From: Campylobacter sp.
GTDB lineage: Bacteria; Campylobacterota; Campylobacteria; Campylobacterales; Campylobacteraceae
Reading direction: 5' to 3'
NCBI GenBank assembly: GCA_017506845.1
Contig: JAFVMP010000090.1
Location: 1-6,843, forward strand
Length of the DNA: 6,843 nucleotides
A program made the position numbers and the translations under genes. A model generated the notes under the pieces. It was not told where the DNA came from, did no database searches, and saw nothing but the letters and a program-made list of their open reading frames with translations. This document shows, piece by piece, positions 1 to 6,602 of the stretch (position 1 is the stretch's first letter; each line of letters opens with the position of its first letter).

Positions 1-121
1 ATTTTATCTAAAGCAGTTATAAATTTTACTTTTACAATGCTCATCTGTTAAAGACATTTTAAAAAAGACAAAATTTGGAATTTAAAAATGCTTTTTACCA
101 AAAATTGCCTTAATATTAATA

Positions 122-154
122 CTTTGTGATAGTGTATAATCAATAATCACAAAG
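122..154 (-). terminator. Stem-loop just after purM, possible weak terminator
   Basis: A perfect 9-bp inverted repeat, CTTTGTGAT (122-130) and ATCACAAAG (146-154), encloses a 15-base loop and begins one base beyond the purM stop codon. Its position suits transcription termination or 3'-end protection of the leftward dld-purM message. The stem has only three G-C pairs. On the leftward transcript no U-run follows directly; the first run of five T lies about 15 bases past the stem. It is therefore not a textbook intrinsic terminator. The symmetry is seen in the sequence; the function is inferred. Confidence 0.4.
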
Positions 155-155
155 C

Positions 156-1139
156 CTACAACATCTCTACGCCACTTCCTTTAATAATCTGACCAATTAT
201 ATATCCATCGCTATTGGCTAATACATAATCAACTTTATCTTTTGGTACTACTAGCACCATTCCTACGCCGCAGTTAAATGTTCTATCCATTTCGCTTTGT
301 TCTACGCTTTTGGCAATAAGGTCAAAGATTTTTGGCGTTTTTATAGCACTTCTTTGTACTTTTGCACCAAGGCCATTTGGAAGTACTCTTGGTAGATTTT
401 CTACTATACCGCCACCAGTTATATGAGCCATTGCATTTATACTATCTTTAAGTCGTAAAAACTCATCTACATAAATTCTCGTAGGCTCTAATAGTGTCTC
501 TAAAAGTGTCCTACCTTCAAATTCATCACCTAAATTTAACTTCTCTTTTTTTATCACAGCACGCGCTAGTGAGAATCCATTTGAATGCAAACCAGAACTT
601 GGAAGAGCTATTAAGATATCGCCTTCATTTACAAATTTAGTTCTATCTATCTCATCTTCTTCAGCAATTCCTACGGCAAATCCAGCTAAATCAAAATCTC
701 CTGAGCTATACATACTTGGCATCTCAGCTGTCTCTCCGCCAATTAAAGCACATTTAGCTTGCACGCATCCTTTAGCGATTCCGCTTACTACCTCTTTGGC
801 TGAGTTGATATCAAGCTTGCCAGTAGCATAGTAATCCAAAAAAAACATCGGAGTAGCAAAATTGCATATTAAATCATTGACGCACATCGCAACTAGATCA
901 ATTCCTACGCTATCTAATTTACCGCTATCTATTGCTAGGCGAAGTTTTGTTCCTACGCCATCAGTTGCAGCTAGAAGTGTTGGTTTTTTATATCCGCTTG
1001 GAAGTCTAAATGCTCCAGAAAATGATCCTATTCCACCTATTACATTTGGAGTTAGAGTCGATTTAACAAATGGTTTAATCCCCTCAACAAAGCTATTTCC
1101 AGCATCTATATCTACGCCTGCGTCTTTATAACTTATCAT
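156..1139 (-). CDS. purM: Phosphoribosylformylglycinamidine cyclo-ligase (AIR synthetase)
   Basis: This cytosolic enzyme of de novo purine synthesis closes formylglycinamidine ribonucleotide to aminoimidazole ribonucleotide, using ATP. The 327-residue product has the full set of PurM signatures. These are the N-terminal SYKDAGVDIDAGN (3-15), the glycine-rich VIGGIGSFSGAF (33-44), the ATDGVGTKL nucleotide/metal loop (58-66), DLVAMCVNDL (81-90), the GGETAEMPSMY loop (134-144), PSSGLHSNGFSLAR (180-193) and HITGGGIVENLPRVLP (239-254). Length is normal for the family (about 330-345), so it looks intact. The ATG is preceded by AGAGGTG at good distance. It lies 42 bp downstream of dld on the same strand and may be cotranscribed. 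A -10-like TAAAAT at 1164-1169 could also give it its own promoter. Identification is secure. Confidence 0.97.
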   Translation of the reverse strand: MISYKDAGVDIDAGNSFVEGIKPFVKSTLTPNVIGGIGSFSGAFRLPSGYKKPTLLAATDGVGTKLRLAIDSGKLDSVGIDLVAMCVNDLICNFATPMFFLDYYATGKLDINSAKEVVSGIAKGCVQAKCALIGGETAEMPSMYSSGDFDLAGFAVGIAEEDEIDRTKFVNEGDILIALPSSGLHSNGFSLARAVIKKEKLNLGDEFEGRTLLETLLEPTRIYVDEFLRLKDSINAMAHITGGGIVENLPRVLPNGLGAKVQRSAIKTPKIFDLIAKSVEQSEMDRTFNCGVGMVLVVPKDKVDYVLANSDGYIIGQIIKGSGVEML

Positions 1140-1163
1140 TTTTCACCTCTTTTAAATTTCGTG

Positions 1164-1169
1164 ATTTTA
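1164..1169 (-). promoter_or_regulatory. Candidate -10 element for purM
   Basis: Read leftward this is TAAAAT preceded by GTG, 25 bases before the purM ATG, which would give a leader of roughly 17 bases. It lies just outside the exact core of the repeat shared with the dld/ridA intergenic region. There the corresponding position again reads TAAAAT (4027-4032) in front of dld. That correspondence is the main support: both leftward genes appear to carry the same promoter element. Single short AT-rich boxes are common in this DNA, so this remains a candidate only. Confidence 0.3.
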
Positions 1170-1173
1170 CACT

Positions 1174-1196
1174 ATTTGAACTTATTTTTGGCTAAT
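1174..1196 (+). repeat. Direct repeat copy A, at the dld 3' end
   Basis: ATTTGAACTTATTTT (1174-1188) followed, after two differing bases, by GCTAAT (1191-1196) matches 4037-4059 at 21 of 23 positions in the same orientation. A weaker match with small gaps continues to the left, over 1154-1173 against 4015-4036. This copy contains the dld stop codon (1182-1184) and the last four dld codons, and lies 35 bp upstream of purM. The two copies bracket dld almost exactly. A shared origin by duplication is inferred, not proven, since AT-rich DNA produces chance matches. Confidence 0.6.
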
Positions 1197-3992
1197 GCTA
1201 ACACTATCTAACAAATAAGCTATATGTTGCCAGCTAAATGAGCTAGCTTCGCTTAGCCCAATTTCGCATGTGCTAGAGTTGCTAAAGCCTATATTAATAG
1301 CGCTATTTTTATAAAATCTTTTAAATTTAGTTGTAGCGTGTATGTTTAATTGTGGAGTAAAAAACCCTTTATATCCAGCAAATCCACAACACGCAGTATC
1401 GCTATGGACTATAACTTGCCCTTTAGTGCAAAGCTTAGCTAAACTCATCATAGTATTTTCAAGTCCAAGTTTTTTACTAGCACACATTGTATATAGTCCT
1501 ATTGCGTCATTTATTGGGACAATAGAAAGTCTTGTAGAGATAAATTTAAGCAAATACTCGCTTAAATCATAAATTTCAAACCTATCTTTAAGGGATTTAA
1601 TAAGCTCATATGAACAAGCACCATGGTCAATTACTACAGGATATTTACCATCATCTGTAGCCTCTTTTAATATATCAATATTTTTAGCTCTATTTAGCTC
1701 TTTTGTATCTGGATAATTGGTAAATATTTTTCCGCAGCAGATATCATCAATTTGCTCAGGATAGATTACATTTATCTTAGCTTTTTTGCATAGTGATTCA
1801 AATACCTCTTGAATAGGGCGTTTATCATTTAGATTTTTATTTGGAGCAAAGGCTCTATTTAGACAGCTTGAAAAATATACCACACTCTCATCAAAGCCAT
1901 AATTTTTATCACGCAGTTTATAGCTATTTTTTCTTGGTAGATACTCTTTAAGAACCGGAGTTTTTATAGCTAAATTAGCTTTAAAAGAGAGTTTGCGAAT
2001 TGAATTTGAATTTAGTAAATTTGCAGCTGATAGGGCAAATTTGGCTCCATTTAGAGCTAAAGAGAAGTTTGCTTTAGCCAACTCAGCAGTTTTTTTGCTA
2101 AAATCACTAGCATTTACTTTGCGTTCGTTTAGGGCTAGGTTTGCTGTATTTATACCTACAGGACATAACTCTTCACACATAGAACAGGCAGCACAACTTT
2201 CATTTAAGAAGTATTTTGCGCCATCTTTTAACTCTTTTAGTAATTTTTTACTAGCCTTGTCATTTAGTGAGCCTAATCTTTGCATTTCTCGTTTTAGAGC
2301 AATTCTTTGGCGTGGGCTTAGAGTTAATTTATTAGATGGGCAGTTTTTTTCACAAAATCCACACTCTACACACTCATCAAATTCATTTCCAATAAGTGCT
2401 GATTGTTTTATATTTTTTTTGAATATATCTTTATCATCGCTGATTATAACATCTGGATTGATTAGAGTATGCGGGTCAAAAATTTCTTTGATCTTTTTAT
2501 TTATAGCATAAGCTTTAGCTCCCCATTCTAGCTCTACAAATGGTGCAACCATTCTGCCAGTTCCATGTTCAGCCTTAATACTTCCACCAAAGTTTGATAC
2601 CATTATAGACATATCTTTGACTAAATTTGAAAAGTTTTGAAATTCTACATTTTGGCTTAAATTTGGCGTAATAATAAAGTGCAAATTGCCAGCTAAAGCA
2701 TGACCAAAAATTATAGCACTATCTTTAAATCCATGCTTATCAAATAGCTCTTGAAGTTTTTTAATCCCCTCTCCAAGATCTTTAATCTCAAAGCAGATAT
2801 CTTCGGTTATAACGCTACTTCCTGGTCTTTTTGCGCTTGCTGCTATTGGGAAAATACCTTTTCTAATCTTCCACCAATTAGCAAATTCACTCTCATCAAA
2901 GCTAAATTTAGCCTTATGGCTTGTCGGATAATCTTTTATAGCGTTTTTTATCTTATCTACTTGTTCTTTTAATATCTCTTCATTATTATTTTGGCTTTGG
3001 ATTAAGATACATACCTCGCCTTCATTTATATCTGGGAGTATCTGATCTACTCCTTTGAATTTAGAAGCAGCTTTAAGAGAGCCATAATCCATTATTTCAG
3101 CACTTGAGATCTCATCTTCAAATTTGGCTAAAATCTCTACAACCTTAGCAGCCTTTAATATATCATCATAAAATAAAAGCGCACAGGCCTTATATTTTTC
3201 ATCATCAACGCACTCAAGCTCAACGCTACTTACAAAGCCTAAAGTCCCTTCGCTACCAATAAATAAATGAGTGATAATATCGATTGGATCACTATAATCT
3301 AAAAGAGCATTAATACTATATCCAGTTGTATTTTTGATCTTATATTTTCGTTTTATTAATTCACAAAGCTCTTTGTCATTAATGATTTTAGAGCGTAAAT
3401 TTAAGATTTTATCTATAAGCTCTTTATGGCTAATTTTAAAACTAGCTACACTTAATGCATCTGAACTATCAAGGATGGTCCCATCGCCTAGAATTACTCT
3501 AATTGATTTTAATGTATTATATGAGTTTTGCTTAACTCCACAGCACATTCCACTTGAGTTATTATTTACTATTCCGCCTATTTGTGCTGCAGCGATAGTG
3601 GCTGGATCTGGGCCAATTTTTTTGCCTAGAGATTTTAAAGCTTTATTAGCATTTTCTCCAATAACACCACAACCTAAGGTAATAGAGCTAGCATCGCTAT
3701 TTACTTTCATATGATCCCAGCAAAAATCTAGACAAACTAGCACTGTATCACATGAGCTTTGACCACTTAGACTAGTTCCTGCACCTCTAAAGCATAATGG
3801 AGTATTAAATTTGCGTGATAATTCAAAAGCTTTTATAATCTCGCTTTCACTTTTTAGCATTAGTACGAGTTTAGGTACATATGAGTAGCACGACGCTTCT
3901 ACTCCATAGCAGAATCGACGCAAATAGTCTTTATAAACTCTACCATCAAAAAGTTTAAAGGCGGCCTTATAAAACCCCTTATAATCTTGCAT
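1182..3992 (-). CDS. dld: Flavin/iron-sulfur lactate oxidase, Dld-II type (respiratory, NAD-independent)
   Basis: This single-chain enzyme of 936 residues probably oxidises lactate to pyruvate and feeds electrons to membrane quinone. It starts with an FAD-binding PCMH-type domain (about 38-262; RGAGTSLSGQS at 69-79, GPDPATIAAAQIGGIVNNNSSG region at 127-148, GSEGTLGFV at 247-254). An FAD-oxidase C-terminal domain follows (about 270-515; GHALAGNLHF, EHGTGR at 475-480, INPDVI). Next are two 4Fe-4S clusters, CVECGFCEKNCP (Cys 541, 544, 547, 551) and CAACSMCEELCP (Cys 600, 603, 606, 610). Last come two cysteine-rich CCG modules (Cys 710, 752/753, 793 and Cys 837, 868/869, 909). No signal peptide or membrane segment is evident, so membrane association would be peripheral. 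The architecture equals H. pylori HP1222 and C. jejuni Cj1585c. The Cj1585c enzyme is reported to act on L-lactate although the family is named for D-lactate, so stereospecificity is open; glycolate or another 2-hydroxyacid is a less likely substrate. The ATG has AAGGA at 3999-4003. The gene is intact. Confidence 0.88.
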   Translation of the reverse strand: MQDYKGFYKAAFKLFDGRVYKDYLRRFCYGVEASCYSYVPKLVLMLKSESEIIKAFELSRKFNTPLCFRGAGTSLSGQSSCDTVLVCLDFCWDHMKVNSDASSITLGCGVIGENANKALKSLGKKIGPDPATIAAAQIGGIVNNNSSGMCCGVKQNSYNTLKSIRVILGDGTILDSSDALSVASFKISHKELIDKILNLRSKIINDKELCELIKRKYKIKNTTGYSINALLDYSDPIDIITHLFIGSEGTLGFVSSVELECVDDEKYKACALLFYDDILKAAKVVEILAKFEDEISSAEIMDYGSLKAASKFKGVDQILPDINEGEVCILIQSQNNNEEILKEQVDKIKNAIKDYPTSHKAKFSFDESEFANWWKIRKGIFPIAASAKRPGSSVITEDICFEIKDLGEGIKKLQELFDKHGFKDSAIIFGHALAGNLHFIITPNLSQNVEFQNFSNLVKDMSIMVSNFGGSIKAEHGTGRMVAPFVELEWGAKAYAINKKIKEIFDPHTLINPDVIISDDKDIFKKNIKQSALIGNEFDECVECGFCEKNCPSNKLTLSPRQRIALKREMQRLGSLNDKASKKLLKELKDGAKYFLNESCAACSMCEELCPVGINTANLALNERKVNASDFSKKTAELAKANFSLALNGAKFALSAANLLNSNSIRKLSFKANLAIKTPVLKEYLPRKNSYKLRDKNYGFDESVVYFSSCLNRAFAPNKNLNDKRPIQEVFESLCKKAKINVIYPEQIDDICCGKIFTNYPDTKELNRAKNIDILKEATDDGKYPVVIDHGACSYELIKSLKDRFEIYDLSEYLLKFISTRLSIVPINDAIGLYTMCASKKLGLENTMMSLAKLCTKGQVIVHSDTACCGFAGYKGFFTPQLNIHATTKFKRFYKNSAINIGFSNSSTCEIGLSEASSFSWQHIAYLLDSVSISQK

Positions 3993-4026
3993 AATCCATC
4001 CTTTTTATGTAATAAAATTTAGCTGA

Positions 4027-4035
4027 ATTTTAGCA
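4027..4035 (-). promoter_or_regulatory. Candidate extended -10 element for dld
   Basis: On the leftward strand this reads TGCTAAAAT, an extended -10 form (TGN then TAAAAT), 34 bases before the dld ATG. It lies about 24 bp from the ridA -10 on the other strand, so the two promoters are back to back and could compete or share a regulator. The matching TAAAAT beside repeat copy A lies in front of purM. I see no obvious operator palindrome in the intergenic region. This is a candidate from pattern alone. Confidence 0.35.
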
Positions 4036-4036
4036 A

Positions 4037-4059
4037 ATTTGAACTTATTTTATGCTAAT
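4037..4059 (+). repeat. Direct repeat copy B, in the dld/ridA divergent promoter region
   Basis: This is the partner of 1174-1196 (21 of 23 identical, same orientation). It lies in the 96-bp divergent intergenic region and includes the start of the ridA -10 element. The DNA to its right leads into ridA, while the DNA to the left of copy A leads into purM. Joining the two outer flanks across one repeat copy would recreate a compact purM/ridA divergent promoter region without dld. Confidence 0.6.
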
Positions 4060-4088
4060 ATAACCCAAATTTTATTAAGGAAATAAAA

Positions 4089-4451
4089 ATGGCAAATTAT
4101 CCAAAAGCAATTGGCCCATATAGTGCATATAAAGTAGTAGGAAATTTAGTATATTGCAGCGGTCAAATACCGCTAGATCCAAACTCTGGTGAAATTATAG
4201 GAGATGATATCAAGGCTCAAACTACTCAAGCTTTAAAAAATGTAGGCGGGATTTTAGAAGAGCTAAATTTAAGTTATAAAAATATTGTAAAAACTACCGT
4301 ATTTTTAACAGATATGAGCGAATTTGCTGCTATGAACGAAGTTTATGCAGGGTTTTTTACTCAGCCATATCCAGCCAGAAGTGCAGTAGCAGTAAAAGAT
4401 CTACCAAAAGGTGTAAAAGTAGAAGTAGAGGTCATAGCTTCCATTGAGTAA
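4089..4451 (+). CDS. ridA: RidA family reactive intermediate (enamine/imine) deaminase
   Basis: RidA proteins are small cytosolic trimers that hydrolyse reactive enamines and imines such as 2-aminoacrylate, formed by PLP enzymes acting on serine or threonine, and so protect other PLP enzymes. The 120-residue product spans the whole YjgF/YER057c/UK114 fold. It shows AIGPYSAY (7-14), YCSGQIPLDPNSGEI (22-36), the TTVFLTDMSEFAAMNEVYAGFF stretch (69-90), PARSAVAVKDLPKGVKVEVEVIA (95-117), the family's conserved substrate arginine at 97 and a glutamate at 114. That pattern fits the catalytically competent RidA subgroup rather than the Rid1-7 variants lacking the arginine. The ATG follows AAGGA at 4077-4081. 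The 3' end overlaps the start of coaE by 8 bp. Family identity is secure; the physiological substrate here is inferred. Confidence 0.93.
   Translation: MANYPKAIGPYSAYKVVGNLVYCSGQIPLDPNSGEIIGDDIKAQTTQALKNVGGILEELNLSYKNIVKTTVFLTDMSEFAAMNEVYAGFFTQPYPARSAVAVKDLPKGVKVEVEVIASIE
4427..4446 (+). promoter_or_regulatory. Ribosome binding site and TTG start of coaE inside ridA
   Basis: AGAGGT (4427-4432) precedes a TTG codon at 4444-4446 by 11 bases, both within the last codons of ridA. No in-frame ATG or GTG lies between this TTG and the P-loop, which begins at residue 12 (codons from 4477), so a later start would remove an essential motif. The TTG is therefore the most plausible start. The overlap with the ridA stop at 4449-4451 suggests that terminating ribosomes restart on coaE. 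Confidence 0.65.
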
Positions 4452-5058
4452 ATTTAAAAATGCTATAGTAATTACTGGGGTTATTGGTAGTGGCAAAAGC
4501 ACAGTTGTAAATTTGCTCAAAATTTACGGCTTTAGCGTAATTGATGCTGATGAGATTGCACATGGGCTTTTAGATGAGTGCTGGGAGAGAATCGCTAATG
4601 AATTTGGCAATGAATTTATAAGTGATAAAAAGGTTGATAGAAAGCGCCTTGGTAAGCTAGTTTTTAGCGATGAGAATGCTAAAAAAAGGCTTGAGAATAT
4701 GCTCCATCCACTTATTAGAAAACAAATTTTTGATAGTGCTAGCGAATTTGAAAAGAAAGAAAAACCATATTTAGTTGATCTACCTTTATATTTTGAGAGT
4801 GCGCCAGCTTATAATGAGTTTGAGAGTGTTTGTGTGGTTTATGCACTTGAGCCAATCTGTTTAGAACGCATAATGCTACGAGATGGGATTAGTTTAAATG
4901 AGGCCAAGGCTAGATTAAATTCGCAAATATCAATCGACGAGAAGCTCCGTCTAGCTACTTTTGTAATTGATAATAGCTCAGATATGAAACATCTAAATTT
5001 GCAAATTGATAAGTTCATATCGGCACTAAAAAGCAGATACAAAACCCTAAATATTTAG
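4444..5058 (+). CDS. coaE: Dephospho-CoA kinase
   Basis: CoaE performs the last step of coenzyme A synthesis, phosphorylating the 3'-hydroxyl of dephospho-CoA with ATP in the cytosol. The 204-residue protein has the normal length (about 200) and all expected elements. These are the P-loop TGVIGSGKST (11-20), VIDADEIAH (32-40) with the catalytic and substrate-binding aspartates, the CoA-domain HPLIRK (88-93), DLPLYFES (112-119), the lid-region arginines in LERIMLRDGISLNEAKARLNSQ (140-161) and the terminal ATFVIDNSSD (171-180), matching the usual A-D-x-V-I-x-N-(S/G) motif. Translation begins at TTG, overlapping ridA by 8 bp, and ends 8 bp before the glycosyltransferase gene. The protein looks complete and functional. 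In C. jejuni coaE (Cj1530) also stands divergently next to purM (Cj1529c), so its neighbourhood here is partly conserved. Confidence 0.96.
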   Translation: MSKFKNAIVITGVIGSGKSTVVNLLKIYGFSVIDADEIAHGLLDECWERIANEFGNEFISDKKVDRKRLGKLVFSDENAKKRLENMLHPLIRKQIFDSASEFEKKEKPYLVDLPLYFESAPAYNEFESVCVVYALEPICLERIMLRDGISLNEAKARLNSQISIDEKLRLATFVIDNSSDMKHLNLQIDKFISALKSRYKTLNI

Positions 5059-5066
5059 AGGAATAT

Positions 5067-6602
5067 ATGAAACTTAATACCAAGATTAGCGTTTGTATCT
5101 TAGTTAAAAATGCTCAAGATACTATCAAAGAGTGTTTGGAGTCTTTGCAAGGCTTTGATGAGATAATATTGCTTGATAATCAAAGTAGCGATGATACCTT
5201 AAAAATTGCAAATGAGTTTAAAAACAAATTTGGTAATCTTAAGATATATTCTAGTGAATTTATAGGTTTTGGGCCTCTTAAGAATTTGGCTATTAGCTAT
5301 GCTAGTAATGATTGGATATTTAGCATTGATAGCGATGAGGTTTTGGAGTTAAGTGCATTAAAAGAGTTAGAAAATTTAGAACTAAATCCAAATAATATCT
5401 ATGCAATGCCTAGAAAAAATCTCTATAAAGGTGAATGGATAAAAGCTTGCGGTTGGCATCCAGATTTTGTATTAAGATTGTTTAATAAAACCAAAACTAA
5501 ATTTAACTCAAATTTTGTTCATGAGAGCTTAGAAGTTGGCAATTTAAATGTAGTGAAGCTAAAAAATGGATTAAGGCATTATGCTTATGATAATATATCT
5601 GTTTTAATAGATAAGATGCAAAAATACTCCACCTTATGGGCAAAGCAAAATAGACATAAAACAAGCACAATGGCTAGTGCTGTATTGCATGGCGGATGGA
5701 AATTTATTAGAGATTACTTTTTTAAAAGTGGATTTATGTATGGATATAAAGGTTTTGCAATTAGCTTTTGTAATGCTCTTGGTGCATTTTTTAAATATGC
5801 TAAATTATATGAGTTAAATCATCAAATGCCAAGTGTGAGTTTGGTTGTAACCACATACAATAATGAAAAATATCTAGAACAAGTTTTAAAAAGTATAGAA
5901 AGTTTGGATTATTTACCAAATGAGGTTTTAATTGCTGATGATGGAAGTGGTAAGAATACTGCAAATTTGATTAGCAAATTTAAGCAAAATTTTCCTTGTG
6001 AATTAAAGCATATTTGGCATGAAGATAAAGGATTTAGAGCTAGCGCCATTCGCAATAAAGCCATTAATAATGCAAAGAGTGAATATATTATAATTATAGA
6101 TGGAGATATGGTTTTAGATAAAAACTTTATCCTTGATCATCTTAAATTTGCTAAGAAAAATCAGATTTTACAAGGTTCAAGAGTAATTTTAAATGAAAGT
6201 CAAACAGCCTCTATTATAGGAGGGGGCAATGTTTGTGAGTTTAAAAGTTTTAAATCTACTCGCAACGCTATATTATCAAAACTTATATATAAAAGCTGGG
6301 CTATTAAATCAGATTTTTTTAATAAAAAAGATTTTATTAAAGGAATTCGAAGCTGCAATATGAGCTTTTATAAGAGTGATTGTATGGCAATTGGTGGGTT
6401 TAATGAGAGTTTTATAGGTTGGGGAAGGGAAGATTCTGAGTTTGTGGCTAGATTTTTGTTTAATGGTGGGGAGCTTAGACGGATGAAATTTGCTGGGATT
6501 GCATATCATTTATATCATACTGAAAACAGCCGTGAAATGCTAGAATTAAACCATCAAATCTATCTAGATACTATAAAGAATAAAAGAGTTAATTGGCAAT
6601 GA
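5067..6602 (+). CDS. Two-domain glycosyltransferase, tandem GT2 domains (LgtF-like, probable LOS core)
   Basis: This 511-residue protein carries two complete family-2 glycosyltransferase domains, each the size of a usual single enzyme. The N-terminal half (about 5-250) is of the WaaE/KdtX or SunS type: SVCILVKNAQDTI (8-20), DNQSSDDT (37-44), the metal-binding DSDE (88-91), GWHPDFVLRLF (129-139), VHESLE (151-156) and an aromatic, basic helical stretch (about 210-248) likely to touch the membrane. The C-terminal half (about 255-505) has SLVVTTYNNEKYL (258-270), DDGSG (291-295), IIIIDGDMVLD (341-351) and a galactosyltransferase-type end, GGFNESFIGWGREDSEFVARF (443-463). The arrangement matches the two-domain glucosyltransferase LgtF (Cj1135) of C. 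jejuni, which adds glucose to two heptoses of the lipooligosaccharide inner core. Donor sugars and acceptors here are inferred. The ATG follows AGAGGA (5057-5062). The stop overlaps the next gene in an ATGA. Confidence 0.85.
   Translation: MKLNTKISVCILVKNAQDTIKECLESLQGFDEIILLDNQSSDDTLKIANEFKNKFGNLKIYSSEFIGFGPLKNLAISYASNDWIFSIDSDEVLELSALKELENLELNPNNIYAMPRKNLYKGEWIKACGWHPDFVLRLFNKTKTKFNSNFVHESLEVGNLNVVKLKNGLRHYAYDNISVLIDKMQKYSTLWAKQNRHKTSTMASAVLHGGWKFIRDYFFKSGFMYGYKGFAISFCNALGAFFKYAKLYELNHQMPSVSLVVTTYNNEKYLEQVLKSIESLDYLPNEVLIADDGSGKNTANLISKFKQNFPCELKHIWHEDKGFRASAIRNKAINNAKSEYIIIIDGDMVLDKNFILDHLKFAKKNQILQGSRVILNESQTASIIGGGNVCEFKSFKSTRNAILSKLIYKSWAIKSDFFNKKDFIKGIRSCNMSFYKSDCMAIGGFNESFIGWGREDSEFVARFLFNGGELRRMKFAGIAYHLYHTENSREMLELNHQIYLDTIKNKRVNWQ

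Larger units (their letters stand above)
4018..4064 (+). promoter_or_regulatory. Candidate sigma-70 promoter for ridA-coaE-glycosyltransferase operon, with phased T-tracts
   Basis: The -10 candidates are TATAAC (4059-4064) and an overlapping TGCTAATAT (4053-4061), 25-30 bases before the ridA ATG. Upstream there is no TTGACA-like box. T-tracts instead recur every 10 bases at 4018-4020, 4028-4031, 4038-4040 and 4048-4051. A periodic AT-rich signal in place of a -35 box is the known pattern of Campylobacter RpoD promoters. No second promoter is evident further right, so this one probably serves coaE and both glycosyltransferases. Confidence 0.5.

Noticed and set aside
1..121. Possible small or partial gene at the left edge: a 17-codon leftward frame (57 down to 4, beginning MSLTDEHCK) and a 16-codon rightward frame open from base 1
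   Set aside because: Both are very short, lack a Shine-Dalgarno site where one can be judged, and match no family I recognise. The region may be noncoding or hold the end of a gene outside the window.
122..154. CRP-like operator, because TGTGA and TCACA half-sites occur
   Set aside because: The half-sites are 17 bases apart instead of about 6, and the site is downstream of purM, so a stem-loop reading is better.
1993..2511. A 172-codon open frame on the rightward strand, antisense to dld
   Set aside because: It lies wholly inside the well-supported dld gene, and its translation is low-complexity and Phe/Ser/Leu-rich, as expected of a reverse-strand shadow.
1174..4059. dld as cargo of an insertion sequence or transposon, given the flanking direct repeats
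   Set aside because: There is no transposase gene and no terminal inverted repeat, and the repeats are promoter-like sequence longer than usual target duplications. Recombination or duplication is simpler.
6219..6226. Poly-G phase-variation tract in the two-domain glycosyltransferase
   Set aside because: The G run is only five long and interrupted (AGGAGGGGGC); Campylobacter contingency tracts usually have eight or more G.
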